From positions 1 through 7,460 of the forward strand of contig CAVAVT010000070.1 of assembly GCA_963592185.1 (NCBI GenBank): DNA of 7,460 nucleotides, given 5' to 3'. Each line of letters opens with the position of its first letter. Position 1 is the stretch's first letter. The DNA comes from CAVAVT01 sp963592185 (GTDB lineage Bacteria; Bacillota; Negativicutes; Selenomonadales; Selenomonadaceae). The notes beneath the pieces are model-generated. The model was not told the DNA's origin, made no database searches, and was given only the letters and a program-made list of their open reading frames with translations. The translations under genes and the position numbers were made by a program. Below are positions 1-6,602 of the stretch, piece after piece.

Positions 1-14
1 ACGCAATGTGGAAT

Positions 15-33
15 GTTTTTCCTGCGGAAAAAC
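15..33. promoter_or_regulatory. Perfect inverted repeat, candidate operator of the mur operon
   Basis: Two 8-bp arms, GTTTTTCC (15-22) and GGAAAAAC (26-33), are exact reverse complements separated by TGC. The repeat ends 14 bp before a consensus TATAAT box and covers the place where a -35 box would sit (about 25-30), where no good -35 sequence exists. This is the expected location for a repressor or activator site. MurNAc operons are known to be controlled by RpiR-family MurR regulators, so a MurR-like protein is the natural candidate, but no such gene is in the window and I cannot match the site to a known motif. It lacks a following T-run on either strand, so it is unlikely to be a terminator. 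Confidence 0.5.
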
Positions 34-47
34 TTGAACAATGGCGT

Positions 48-53
48 TATAAT
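48..53 (+). promoter_or_regulatory. -10 box of the putative mur operon promoter
   Basis: TATAAT matches the sigma-A -10 consensus exactly and would start transcription near position 60, leaving about 45 nt of leader before the murQ start at 106. No good -35 is found at 16-18 bp spacing (the hexamer at 25-30 is CGGAAA), and TTGAAC at 34-39 is only 8 bp away and too close. A weak -35 overlapped by a palindrome would fit a regulated promoter, possibly one needing an activator. The assignment rests on the -10 sequence and position only. Confidence 0.5.
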
Positions 54-105
54 AGAGATTAAACAAACAGGGCTTTCCGCCCCCTCACAATGGAGGTTCA
101 TATAT

Positions 106-1017
106 ATGGTAAATTTAGAAGAAATCGCAACAGAAAGGCGCAATAGTGCAACACTGCATATTGATAAGCTTTCTACATTGGAAATGCTTTCTCTTATAAA
201 TAACGAGGACAAAACAGTCCCTCTTGCAATAGAAAAAATTCTCCCAGATATAGCGAAAGCTGTGGATTTAATATCTTCCAAGCTTCAGTCTGGCGGTCGT
301 TTATTTTATATAGGAGCTGGAACTTCTGGAAGACTCGGTGTGCTTGATGCGGCTGAGTGCCCTCCTACCTACGGAGTCTCCCCAGACCTTGTTCAGGGTA
401 TTATCGCCGGAGGCAGCCCCGCACTTTTAAAAGCCCAGGAAGGTGCTGAGGATTCTTTGGAGCTATGTGAAAAAGATTTAAAGGGAAAAGCATTTTCCAA
501 GGATGATGTTCTAGTTGGAATAGCTGCTTCTGGTAGAACACCTTACGTAATAGGCGGACTGAGGTATGGAAAATCTATTGGTGCATCCACAATTTCAATA
601 TCATGCTCTCCCAATTCTGCAATAGCCAGCCTAGCTGATATTCCCCTTACTATTCTCACAGGACCTGAGGTAATAACCGGCTCCACTAGAATGAAGGCCG
701 GCACCGCACAAAAACTTGTACTGAATATGCTTTCCACTGGCACAATGATAAAACTGGGCAAAGTATACAGCAATCTTATGGTGGATCTCATGGCTACTAA
801 TAAAAAGTTAGAGGAGCGCTCCATCCGCATTGTTATGGAGGCCACAGGTGAAAACAGAGATACATCTCAAAAAGCATTGAAAGATTGCAACGGCAAAGCA
901 AAAATTGCCATCTTCATGCTTTTAACCGGTCTTAGTCCCGATAAAGCAAAAAATGAATTGGATAATTCAAATGGTTTTATTGCAAAAGCACTGCACAAAT
1001 TAAAGGAGCTGAAATAA
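106..1017 (+). CDS. murQ: N-acetylmuramic acid 6-phosphate etherase
   Basis: Cytoplasmic lyase that cleaves the D-lactyl ether of MurNAc-6-phosphate, giving GlcNAc-6-phosphate and D-lactate. The 303-aa length is normal for MurQ. It has an SIS sugar-phosphate-binding domain with the signatures IGAGTSGRLGVLDAAECPP (residues 69-87), GIAASGRTPYV (138-148) and GSTRMKAGTAQK (192-203), then a helical C-terminal part. Glu84 (in DAAECPPT) and Glu115 (in EGAEDS) align with the two glutamates reported as catalytic in E. coli MurQ. The frame is open from ATG 13, but that start lies upstream of the -10 box. I chose ATG 106, which has TGGAGG (91-96) 9 nt before it and gives the usual family N-terminus (MVNLEEIATERRN). 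It is the first gene of the operon, and the permease gene starts 1 nt after its stop codon. Confidence 0.95.
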   Translation: MVNLEEIATERRNSATLHIDKLSTLEMLSLINNEDKTVPLAIEKILPDIAKAVDLISSKLQSGGRLFYIGAGTSGRLGVLDAAECPPTYGVSPDLVQGIIAGGSPALLKAQEGAEDSLELCEKDLKGKAFSKDDVLVGIAASGRTPYVIGGLRYGKSIGASTISISCSPNSAIASLADIPLTILTGPEVITGSTRMKAGTAQKLVLNMLSTGTMIKLGKVYSNLMVDLMATNKKLEERSIRIVMEATGENRDTSQKALKDCNGKAKIAIFMLLTGLSPDKAKNELDNSNGFIAKALHKLKELK

Positions 1018-1018
1018 A

Positions 1019-2467
1019 TTGACCGCAACACCAGAAAACATTGCTCAGAATATATATGACATAGTTGGTCCTGCATCCAATATAGAAAAAGAATACAACT
1101 GTATGACAAGACTTCGGCTTATATTAAAAACAGACCCGGAGAATTTCAAAGAAAAACTTACTGCCATTGATGGTGTGCTTGGAACAGCAAAATCAGGCCC
1201 GGAACTTCAGATTATTTTAGGCCCTGGACGTGCAGAGGCTGTTGAGACCGCTTTTAAATCAATACTGGAAGGGACTCCTTTAGAATCAGAAACAAAATCA
1301 GAATCTTCCTCTCCCCCTGTCTTGTCCAGCGATGAAACTACCAGCCAGCTTATAAAAAATGCGGAAATCGGTGATGGAAAAGCTCTTCACGAGGCAATCC
1401 GTGAAAAAAACAAAACTCCCATTAAACTTTTCCTTTCCAAAATTGCCTCCATATTCCTTCCATTAATTCCAGCTTTTATTGCCTGCGGACTTATTACCGG
1501 CCTTACAAATGTAGCAATAAAAATAAGCCCGGATATCGCCGGGTATCCCATAATCAAACTTCTAGGAATAATAGGCAATGCTGTTTTCTATGGAATGAAC
1601 CTTTTCGTGGGATATAACGCCGCCCAGAAATTCGGTGGGTCCCCCATCCTAGGAGGCGTACTTGCAGCAATAATTTCCCATCCCGGTCTTGCAGATATAA
1701 ATCTTTATGGTGAAAACCTGACCCCTGGCCGTGGTGGAATCATCGCCGTGCTGATTACCGCAAGTCTAGGTGCTGTTCTTGAAGTCCGCATCAAAAAAGT
1801 TGTTCCAGATATATTTAAATTTTTCCTGACTCCTTTGCTGGTCATCCTTATAATGGGCTTTGCAGCAATCTTTATCCTGCAGCCAGCTGGCGGCATAATT
1901 GCTGAAGCCATCGCCAATGCTGTAACATATGGAATATCCTATGGAAGTGTTGTCACCGGCTCCATTCTTGGAGGAACCTATCTGCCTATAGTAATGCTTG
2001 GCCTCCATCAGGCTATGACCCCTATCCACGCTCAGCTTTTAGCCAGTAAAGGCATAAATGTCCTTCTTCCAATACTTGCCATGGCTGGTGCAGGACAAGC
2101 CGGAGCAGCCATGGCTGTTTATTTCAAAACAAAAAATCCGCAGCTTAAAAAGATTATTGCCTCAGCTCTGCCTGTGGGCATCCTTGGAATAGGCGAGCCT
2201 CTGATATATGGTGTTACCCTTCCTCTAGGGCGTCCCTTCATCAGCGCTGGAATTGGTGGAGCCTGTGGCGGAGCTGTGCAGGCTTATCATATGGTAGGTG
2301 CAGGTACAATGGGCATCTCCGGTCTTCCCCTTGCAGCTGTTACCGACAATATTCCCGTATATCTTTTAGGCCTTCTTACCGCATATGTTATTGCCTTTAT
2401 CGCCACTTGGATTATCGGCTTTGATGATCCTGCAGAGCCGGTTCCAGTTCCAATAAAATCCAAATAA
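1019..2467 (+). CDS. murP: PTS EIIBC permease for MurNAc / MurNAc-GlcNAc
   Basis: Membrane permease of the glucose-type phosphotransferase system, 482 aa (E. coli MurP is about 474). The N-terminal IIB domain (about 1-85) has the phospho-cysteine signature NCMTRLR, with Cys28 as the phosphorylated residue. A polar Ser/Glu-rich linker (about 86-130) joins it to a multi-spanning IIC domain (about 135-470) that contains a GIGEP motif with Glu393 in the expected sugar-binding loop. There is no IIA domain, so phosphate must come from a separate EIIA. Substrate assignment rests on the flanking murQ and mupG; sequence alone would also allow another glucose/sucrose-family sugar. The start is TTG, 1 nt after the murQ stop, with AAAGGAGC (1002-1009) inside the end of murQ, which suggests translational coupling. 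No nearby ATG gives a full IIB domain. Confidence 0.88.
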   Translation: MTATPENIAQNIYDIVGPASNIEKEYNCMTRLRLILKTDPENFKEKLTAIDGVLGTAKSGPELQIILGPGRAEAVETAFKSILEGTPLESETKSESSSPPVLSSDETTSQLIKNAEIGDGKALHEAIREKNKTPIKLFLSKIASIFLPLIPAFIACGLITGLTNVAIKISPDIAGYPIIKLLGIIGNAVFYGMNLFVGYNAAQKFGGSPILGGVLAAIISHPGLADINLYGENLTPGRGGIIAVLITASLGAVLEVRIKKVVPDIFKFFLTPLLVILIMGFAAIFILQPAGGIIAEAIANAVTYGISYGSVVTGSILGGTYLPIVMLGLHQAMTPIHAQLLASKGINVLLPILAMAGAGQAGAAMAVYFKTKNPQLKKIIASALPVGILGIGEPLIYGVTLPLGRPFISAGIGGACGGAVQAYHMVGAGTMGISGLPLAAVTDNIPVYLLGLLTAYVIAFIATWIIGFDDPAEPVPVPIKSK

Positions 2468-2495
2468 TTTACAAGCAGAATTAACTTCTATGAGT

Positions 2496-2506
2496 TATAA
2501 TATAAT
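2496..2506 (+). promoter_or_regulatory. Possible internal -10 boxes upstream of mupG
   Basis: The 78-nt gap between murP and mupG contains two overlapping perfect TATAAT hexamers (2496-2501 and 2501-2506). No convincing -35 is found at normal spacing: TTTACA at 2468-2473 is close to consensus but lies 22 bp from the first box. They could form a weak secondary promoter for mupG and the gene after it, or simply be AT-rich spacer. The rest of the gap holds only the mupG ribosome binding site. Confidence 0.25.
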
Positions 2507-2545
2507 GCAGTTACGCTTTATGCAAATTCAAAAGGAGGTAATACA

Positions 2546-3646
2546 ATGCAGACAGGTATTTCGATTTACCCCGGATTGGATAATTCACTGGAGGAAAATC
2601 TCCAGCTCATGCACAATGCGTCAAAATTAGGTATTAAAAGGTTATTTACATCATTTCACATCCCTGAAACCGATACCAGAGCCTTTAAACATGAAATTGG
2701 TCAGGTTATAAGGGCTGCCAGGGAACTTGGCTTTGAAATAATTTCAGATATTTCCCCAGCCACCCAGGAGCTTCTTGGCATTGAGCAGTCCAGTCTTTCC
2801 GCATATCAAATATTGGGTATTAATACCCTTAGGCTGGACTATGGTTATGGCACACAGGAAATCGCCCGGCTAAGCAGAAATTCCCAACATCTGCGGATTC
2901 AGCTTAATGCCTCAACCATTACAAATAAAATTCTGCAGGAGCTGTCCCAATATAATGCGGATTTTAGACAGATTGATGCCCTGCACAATTTTTACCCAAG
3001 ACCAGGCACTGGGCTATCTGAAGAAGCGCTTATGCGTAAAACCATAACCTTGACTAAACACGGAATAGGCATAAAATCCGGTGCCTTCATCCCTTCACAG
3101 GCAAGAAAACGATCTCCCCTCAAGGAAGGTCTTCCCACCTTGGAAATGCACAGAGATGAACCGGTGGATTTAACCTGCAGACATATGGCAGCCATGGGGC
3201 TTAGCTCCGTTTTCATTGGAGATTCCCTCCCTAGCCTTCAGGAGCTTGAGAGCCTTGCGAGTCTCACAATGTGGGGAAATGATATTGTTCGGATTAAGGC
3301 AAAAGCCTATACTAAAAATCCTGAAATAATTAAATTCCTTTCACAAACCTTTACTTCACGAACCGACGAGGCTCAGGATGCAATCCGTGCTCAGGAAAGC
3401 CGCCCCATGCTGAAAAAGGAAGGAATATCTGTGGAACCTGAACACACAGCTGCCCGGCCATTCGGTGCTGTAACACTTGACAACACTGGATATGGCAGAT
3501 ACATGGGCGAGCTGCAAATTATAAAGCGTCCACAGCCAGCGGATGAAAAAATCAATGTGGTAGCCAAAATTCTTCCCAATGAGGAATTTCTGATTCGCTA
3601 TATAATTCCAGGTAGAAAATTCCGTTTGGAGCTTATTACAGATTAA
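2546..3646 (+). CDS. mupG: 6-phospho-N-acetylmuramidase (DUF871, GH170)
   Basis: The best-studied relative, Staphylococcus aureus MupG, is a cytoplasmic hydrolase that splits MurNAc-6P-GlcNAc, the product of PTS import, into MurNAc-6-phosphate and GlcNAc. The protein is 366 aa, in the normal range. The N-terminal TIM-barrel part (about 1-240) starts with GISIYPGLD and has the family blocks HNFYPRPGTGL (147-157), LEMHR (199-203) and FIGDSLPS (about 223-230). The smaller C-terminal part (about 250-366) is the cyclophilin-like domain, with RPFGAVTLDNTGYGRYMGE and a conserved end at PGRKFRLEL. The start is firm: AAAGGAGG (2531-2538) lies 7 nt before ATG. Its place after murQ and murP is strong support, since S. 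aureus has the same genes together in a different order. The next gene begins 12 nt after its stop. Confidence 0.9.
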   Translation: MQTGISIYPGLDNSLEENLQLMHNASKLGIKRLFTSFHIPETDTRAFKHEIGQVIRAARELGFEIISDISPATQELLGIEQSSLSAYQILGINTLRLDYGYGTQEIARLSRNSQHLRIQLNASTITNKILQELSQYNADFRQIDALHNFYPRPGTGLSEEALMRKTITLTKHGIGIKSGAFIPSQARKRSPLKEGLPTLEMHRDEPVDLTCRHMAAMGLSSVFIGDSLPSLQELESLASLTMWGNDIVRIKAKAYTKNPEIIKFLSQTFTSRTDEAQDAIRAQESRPMLKKEGISVEPEHTAARPFGAVTLDNTGYGRYMGELQIIKRPQPADEKINVVAKILPNEEFLIRYIIPGRKFRLELITD

Positions 3647-3658
3647 CGAGGAAAATTC

Positions 3659-4177
3659 ATGATAATAAATTCTTTAAAAAGCAAATTCAAACATCCTGTG
3701 CTAATTATGCCTGCATCTGTGGGAGTTATCCTAATGCTCATCGGCATCGCCGGATGGTCCTACACCTACACAGCTGACCACCGCTCCGCCAACAGCCTGT
3801 CAGCTTACTGCGACATTGACTTTAGAGCCTCAAAGGACCGAAAAGGCAATGTGGACAGCATAATCCTCACCATACAGGATTACCGCTTTTCCAGCACAAA
3901 ATTGAAACCTCAGCTGACTCTGTATATTGATGGAGACCCCAGAGTCTTCGATGCAAAAACTAAGCAGGTTTCTCCAACCTATGAGCTTTCACCCTATGAT
4001 TCAAAAACTTCTCTAAAAAACATGAACAAGCTCTTCATTGAGATTCCCCCTGAGGTGGCACCTGCCATCAAAAATGCTGAATCCATAGATGCTGAGTTTG
4101 AATACCTGGGAGAGGACCCCATACGCCTCCCACTTAATTCCCCTGATCTCAGCTATTGGAAGGACCAAGTTTCCTAA
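3659..4177 (+). CDS. Membrane-anchored protein of unknown function, mur operon
   Basis: I do not recognise this 172-aa protein. Residues 1-12 are basic (K7, K9, K11), followed by one hydrophobic segment at about 13-37 (PVLIMPASVGVILMLIGIAG). The positive-inside rule predicts a cytoplasmic N-terminus and about 130 residues outside the membrane. There is no lipobox or clear signal-peptidase site, so it is probably a signal anchor. The outer part has alternating hydrophobic and polar residues (for example SIILTIQDYRF and LTLYIDGDP), suggesting a beta-rich domain, and has a single Cys51. The start has GAGGA (3648-3652) 6 nt before ATG. It is the last gene before a strong terminator and lies 12 nt after mupG, so it is surely co-transcribed. 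A role in sensing or handling muropeptides at the cell surface is only a guess from context. Confidence 0.8.
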   Translation: MIINSLKSKFKHPVLIMPASVGVILMLIGIAGWSYTYTADHRSANSLSAYCDIDFRASKDRKGNVDSIILTIQDYRFSSTKLKPQLTLYIDGDPRVFDAKTKQVSPTYELSPYDSKTSLKNMNKLFIEIPPEVAPAIKNAESIDAEFEYLGEDPIRLPLNSPDLSYWKDQVS

Positions 4178-4193
4178 AATTTAAGCACAAAAA

Positions 4194-4251
4194 ATCCGAT
4201 ACAGCCGCCCCATGATTTTAATTATGAGGTGTGCCGTATCGGATATTTTTT
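4194..4251. terminator. Bidirectional rho-independent terminator
   Basis: A perfect 9-bp outer stem, ATCCGATAC (4194-4202) with GTATCGGAT (4236-4244), encloses a second stem (about 4208-4217 with 4220-4229, one mismatch and one G-T pair). On the + strand the stem is followed by a T-run at 4246-4251. On the - strand it is followed by the complement of the A-run at 4189-4194. It therefore suits termination of both the mur operon and the convergent telA operon. The + strand T-run overlaps the telA stop codon (4250-4252). Confidence 0.9.
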
Positions 4252-5395
4252 ATTTACCCGGTCTTTCCATATTGTTTAAAAGAGTTTCCTTCAGCCGCTG
4301 CTCTATAGCCAGCAGCTCCTTTTCAGCATTGGCACGCTTCTGTCTGCCATCCTGCTGAATCTTTATAGTTTCTTCAATGGTTGATACCAAGTCGTCATTA
4401 ACCTTCTTTACAGTCTCAACATCCACAATGCCACGTTCATTTTCTTTAGCTGCCTCCACGGTGTTCTGCTTAAGCATTTCGGCATTTTTCTTCAAAAGCT
4501 CATTTGTAGCATCACTTACCGCACGCTGCATCTCAATAACCTTTTTCTGCCTCTGAAGTCCCAGAGCGATAACCATCTGATTTTTCCACAGAGGTATGGT
4601 ATTGTATATAGCGCTTTGAACCTTGTCCACCAGCATTTTGTCATTATTCTGGATAAGACGTATCTGCGGTGCGGTCTGAATTGCAATGGTCTTGCTAAGC
4701 TTCAGATCATGCACTCTTTTTTCAAAGCGGTCCACGGTACTTTCAAAATCACTTACAACCTGTGCCGCCATTGGATCAGCAGATGCAGCCGCCTCCTGAC
4801 GAAGCTTCGGAAGAATTGTATCCCTGGTTTCAGCCAGCTTTTCCTCACCGGCCTTGATATAAAGCTCCAGTGACCTGAAATATTCCAAATTTTTCTCGTA
4901 TAGGCCGTCAAACATGATTATATCCTTCATCATGTCCATTCTAGCCTTGTCCAGCTCGCCGCTTATACGCTCCACTTGAACAGACAGCTTATCATACCGC
5001 TGCTTTATGTTTTCAGCCTTTCCTGCCAAAGTTCCCACAATAGGAATCTTTCTCCAGAAACTCTTGTCCTCTTCCTCGTACTGTTTAACGCCGGTTACAA
5101 GCTGTCCCAAAAGCTCTCCAACCTGTCCGCTGTCCTTTGTGCGGACTGTTGACAATACACTGTCTGAAAAGTCGGCGATGTTCTTCTGTGCAGCGCCGCC
5201 AAACTGTATAACTGCCCCGGAATCTGTTAGATCCAGCTTTTCCTTGATGGAATCTATCTCCGCCCTCTGCTGCGGTGTGATAGTCTCCACCGCAGCCTGC
5301 ACAGTCTGAACCTCTTTGGAGGGATCCGACACCTCCACAGATTCTGTTTCCTGTTTTTTCTTATTCAAAAGCTCCTGAAGATTAACCTCTGCCAT
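4250..5395 (-). CDS. TelA/KlaA-family toxic anion resistance protein (YaaN-like)
   Basis: Soluble protein of 381 aa, the usual length for the TelA family (PF05816, B. subtilis YaaN). It has no membrane segment or signal peptide and is mostly helical with long coiled-coil stretches. Family features include the block around residues 115-165 (IPIVGTLAGKAENIKQRYDKL and the following helix), the hallmark IPLWKNQ at 267-273 with Trp270, and a charged C-terminal helical region ending in repeated Glu/Lys-rich heptads. The family is named for plasmid tellurite resistance, but chromosomal members often have unproven roles in envelope or stress responses, so the name should not be read as a demonstrated function. 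A GGGGG tract (complement of 5404-5408) lies 8 nt before the ATG as a weak ribosome binding site. It follows the XpaC-TM2 gene by 24 nt and is co-transcribed with it. Confidence 0.9.
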   Translation of the reverse strand: MAEVNLQELLNKKKQETESVEVSDPSKEVQTVQAAVETITPQQRAEIDSIKEKLDLTDSGAVIQFGGAAQKNIADFSDSVLSTVRTKDSGQVGELLGQLVTGVKQYEEEDKSFWRKIPIVGTLAGKAENIKQRYDKLSVQVERISGELDKARMDMMKDIIMFDGLYEKNLEYFRSLELYIKAGEEKLAETRDTILPKLRQEAAASADPMAAQVVSDFESTVDRFEKRVHDLKLSKTIAIQTAPQIRLIQNNDKMLVDKVQSAIYNTIPLWKNQMVIALGLQRQKKVIEMQRAVSDATNELLKKNAEMLKQNTVEAAKENERGIVDVETVKKVNDDLVSTIEETIKIQQDGRQKRANAEKELLAIEQRLKETLLNNMERPGK

Positions 5396-5419
5396 GCTTT
5401 ACGCCCCCATTTGTCAATA

Positions 5420-6439
5420 TTAAGACTTTATATACTGATTATAGAAATTTTCATTTTTCATAAAAAGATACCGCAGCCCCTCTACAAGACCGACAAGCCC
5501 TGGTATCATTGTCCAACAAAAAATTAAATATAGAAGGCCATTTTTCCATTTTCCCAGATAAAACTTATGGGCACCAAAACCGCCCAGGAATATTGCCAGC
5601 ACTCCTGCCATAATCTTTTTGTCAGATACTTTAGTCATTTGCTCGCTGGACAGCTCATTATAGACTGTTCCTATACCTGCAGCATTTCGTCGGTTCATAC
5701 CTCTTCCACGTCCTCCCATATTGTAAAGACCTGTACCCATCTTAATCTTTTCAGCTCTGCCCCAGTTTTCCCTGGCCGCCTTGTCCATGGCAGATTCTAC
5801 CACCGACTTCTCCGGAGTCTCTTCCACCTTTATGCCATCCGCATCAAGATTTTGCTTCATTACCTGCAGCTCAGCATCCATGTTCATAAGCTGGTCGTTC
5901 AAAAGCTTTGAAAACTGCTCCTCATAGGCCTCATCAAAGCTGTCCAGCATATCTTTAATACGATGCTTCATGGACACCACTTCATCGGACTCCAGATTAA
6001 TCTTTTCCATTTCAATGTACTGTTTTACCATGACCACGGCACGGTCCTGGTAATAATCCACAAATCTCCTTGCCAGCAGGATTTTTTCTGGATTTTTATG
6101 GAGATATTGCAGCATCCTATAAGCAATGTCCTGAATTTTGGCAAGCTGATTTTGAAGCTCCACGTCTTGCAGCTGGTCCATTGCTGTATTCAGATAATTA
6201 TAATCCGTAACCGCCTTATTGTAGCACTCCTCCACCAGCTCCGCATTCTCCCCGGAGATATCAGGCAGCTCAATGGACTCCATCTCTCCTGCGGCATTGT
6301 TTTCCTTATGCTTTTTCCAGCATTGGATGCTAAAATATACCGCCAAAGCCGCCGGTATAACTCCGGCTGTGTCCTTCTCAACGAACATTCCTATTGCAAC
6401 AGCACCGAAAATCAGTGCTGCAAGCAGATTTCCATTCAT
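5420..6439 (-). CDS. XpaC-like membrane protein with C-terminal TM2 domain
   Basis: Membrane protein of 339 aa in three parts. Residues 4-41 form two short hydrophobic segments like the N-terminus of XpaC proteins. Residues about 66-200 are helical and resemble the XpaC family (PF10112), with the recognisable ARRFVDYYQD (123-132) and a following EAYEEQFSKLL. A Gly/Arg-rich linker (242-251, GGRGRGMNRR) leads to a TM2 domain (274-335) with GGFGAHKFYLG (286-296) and PGLVGLVEG (313-321), two membrane helices joined by a tight turn. XpaC was named for activity on a chromogenic phosphate; its true role is not established. The frame runs upstream to 6508, but ATG 6439 is chosen because GGGAGG (complement of 6448-6453) lies 8 nt before it and the upstream 23 residues are unlike the family. 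First gene of the telA operon. Confidence 0.85.
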   Translation of the reverse strand: MNGNLLAALIFGAVAIGMFVEKDTAGVIPAALAVYFSIQCWKKHKENNAAGEMESIELPDISGENAELVEECYNKAVTDYNYLNTAMDQLQDVELQNQLAKIQDIAYRMLQYLHKNPEKILLARRFVDYYQDRAVVMVKQYIEMEKINLESDEVVSMKHRIKDMLDSFDEAYEEQFSKLLNDQLMNMDAELQVMKQNLDADGIKVEETPEKSVVESAMDKAARENWGRAEKIKMGTGLYNMGGRGRGMNRRNAAGIGTVYNELSSEQMTKVSDKKIMAGVLAIFLGGFGAHKFYLGKWKNGLLYLIFCWTMIPGLVGLVEGLRYLFMKNENFYNQYIKS

Positions 6440-6480
6440 AAAATCATCCTCCCAAAAAGGATACGTTATTTCATCACTGA

Positions 6481-6508
6481 CTGATACTTTTCGCCAAAAA
6501 TATAGCAA
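6481..6508 (-). promoter_or_regulatory. Possible promoter of the xpaC-telA operon
   Basis: Read on the - strand, TTGCTA (complement of 6503-6508) and TATCAG (complement of 6481-6486) are separated by 16 bp, each matching four of six consensus positions. Transcription would start near 6475, about 36 nt before the gene start. The -35 overlaps the left arm of the inverted repeat at 6502-6519. TATATT just upstream is another possible -10. The assignment is weak. Confidence 0.25.
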
Positions 6509-6519
6509 AATCCTGCTAT
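6502..6519. repeat. Inverted repeat in the divergent promoter region
   Basis: ATAGCA (6502-6507) and TGCTAT (6514-6519) are perfect complementary arms around a 6-bp spacer. The centre lies between the two divergent genes, about 20 bp upstream of the -35 box of the transporter promoter and over the possible -35 of the xpaC-telA operon. The size and place fit a regulator binding site, but such short repeats also arise by chance in AT-rich spacers. Confidence 0.35.
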
Positions 6520-6538
6520 TTCTCAGCCTTTATCATTC

Positions 6539-6566
6539 TTGACACGGTAAAACCTAGTGATATCAT
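6539..6566 (+). promoter_or_regulatory. Promoter of the EamA transporter gene
   Basis: TTGACA (6539-6544) is a perfect -35 box. After 16 bp comes TATCAT (6561-6566), which matches five of six -10 positions and is preceded by TG at 6558-6559, making an extended -10. Transcription should start near 6573, about 30 nt before the ATG. This is the clearest promoter in the window and looks like a constitutive sigma-A type. Confidence 0.75.
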
Positions 6567-6602
6567 TATACTTGCCGATACTGAAAAAAAGGAGAAATCA
6601 TC

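Noticed and set aside
15..33. Palindrome as a terminator of an upstream gene
   Set aside because: Neither strand has a T-run after the stem, and its position against the -10 box fits an operator better.
13..105. N-terminal extension of murQ to an ATG at position 13
   Set aside because: This stretch contains the palindrome and the TATAAT box, has no ribosome binding site before it, and MurQ proteins begin at the equivalent of the ATG at 106, which has a good TGGAGG.
543..845. Open frame of 100 codons on the - strand opposite murQ
   Set aside because: A shadow of conserved MurQ coding sequence, with no independent support. Other - strand frames inside murQ, murP, mupG and the transporter gene are treated the same way.
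4250..5395. telA as a sign of a plasmid or resistance island
   Set aside because: TelA-family genes are common on Bacillota chromosomes beside xpaC, and no transposase, integrase or repeat is seen nearby.
5963..6484. Open frame of 173 codons on the + strand opposite the XpaC-TM2 gene
   Set aside because: It is antisense to a well-supported gene, its His/Leu/Ile-rich composition reflects the complementary codons, and I saw no convincing ribosome binding site. The same applies to the + frames at 5567-5911 and 5007-5309.
6440..6508. N-terminal extension of the XpaC-TM2 protein to 6508
   Set aside because: It would read through the GGGAGG ribosome binding site of the ATG at 6439 and adds 23 residues that do not look like the start of an XpaC-type membrane protein.
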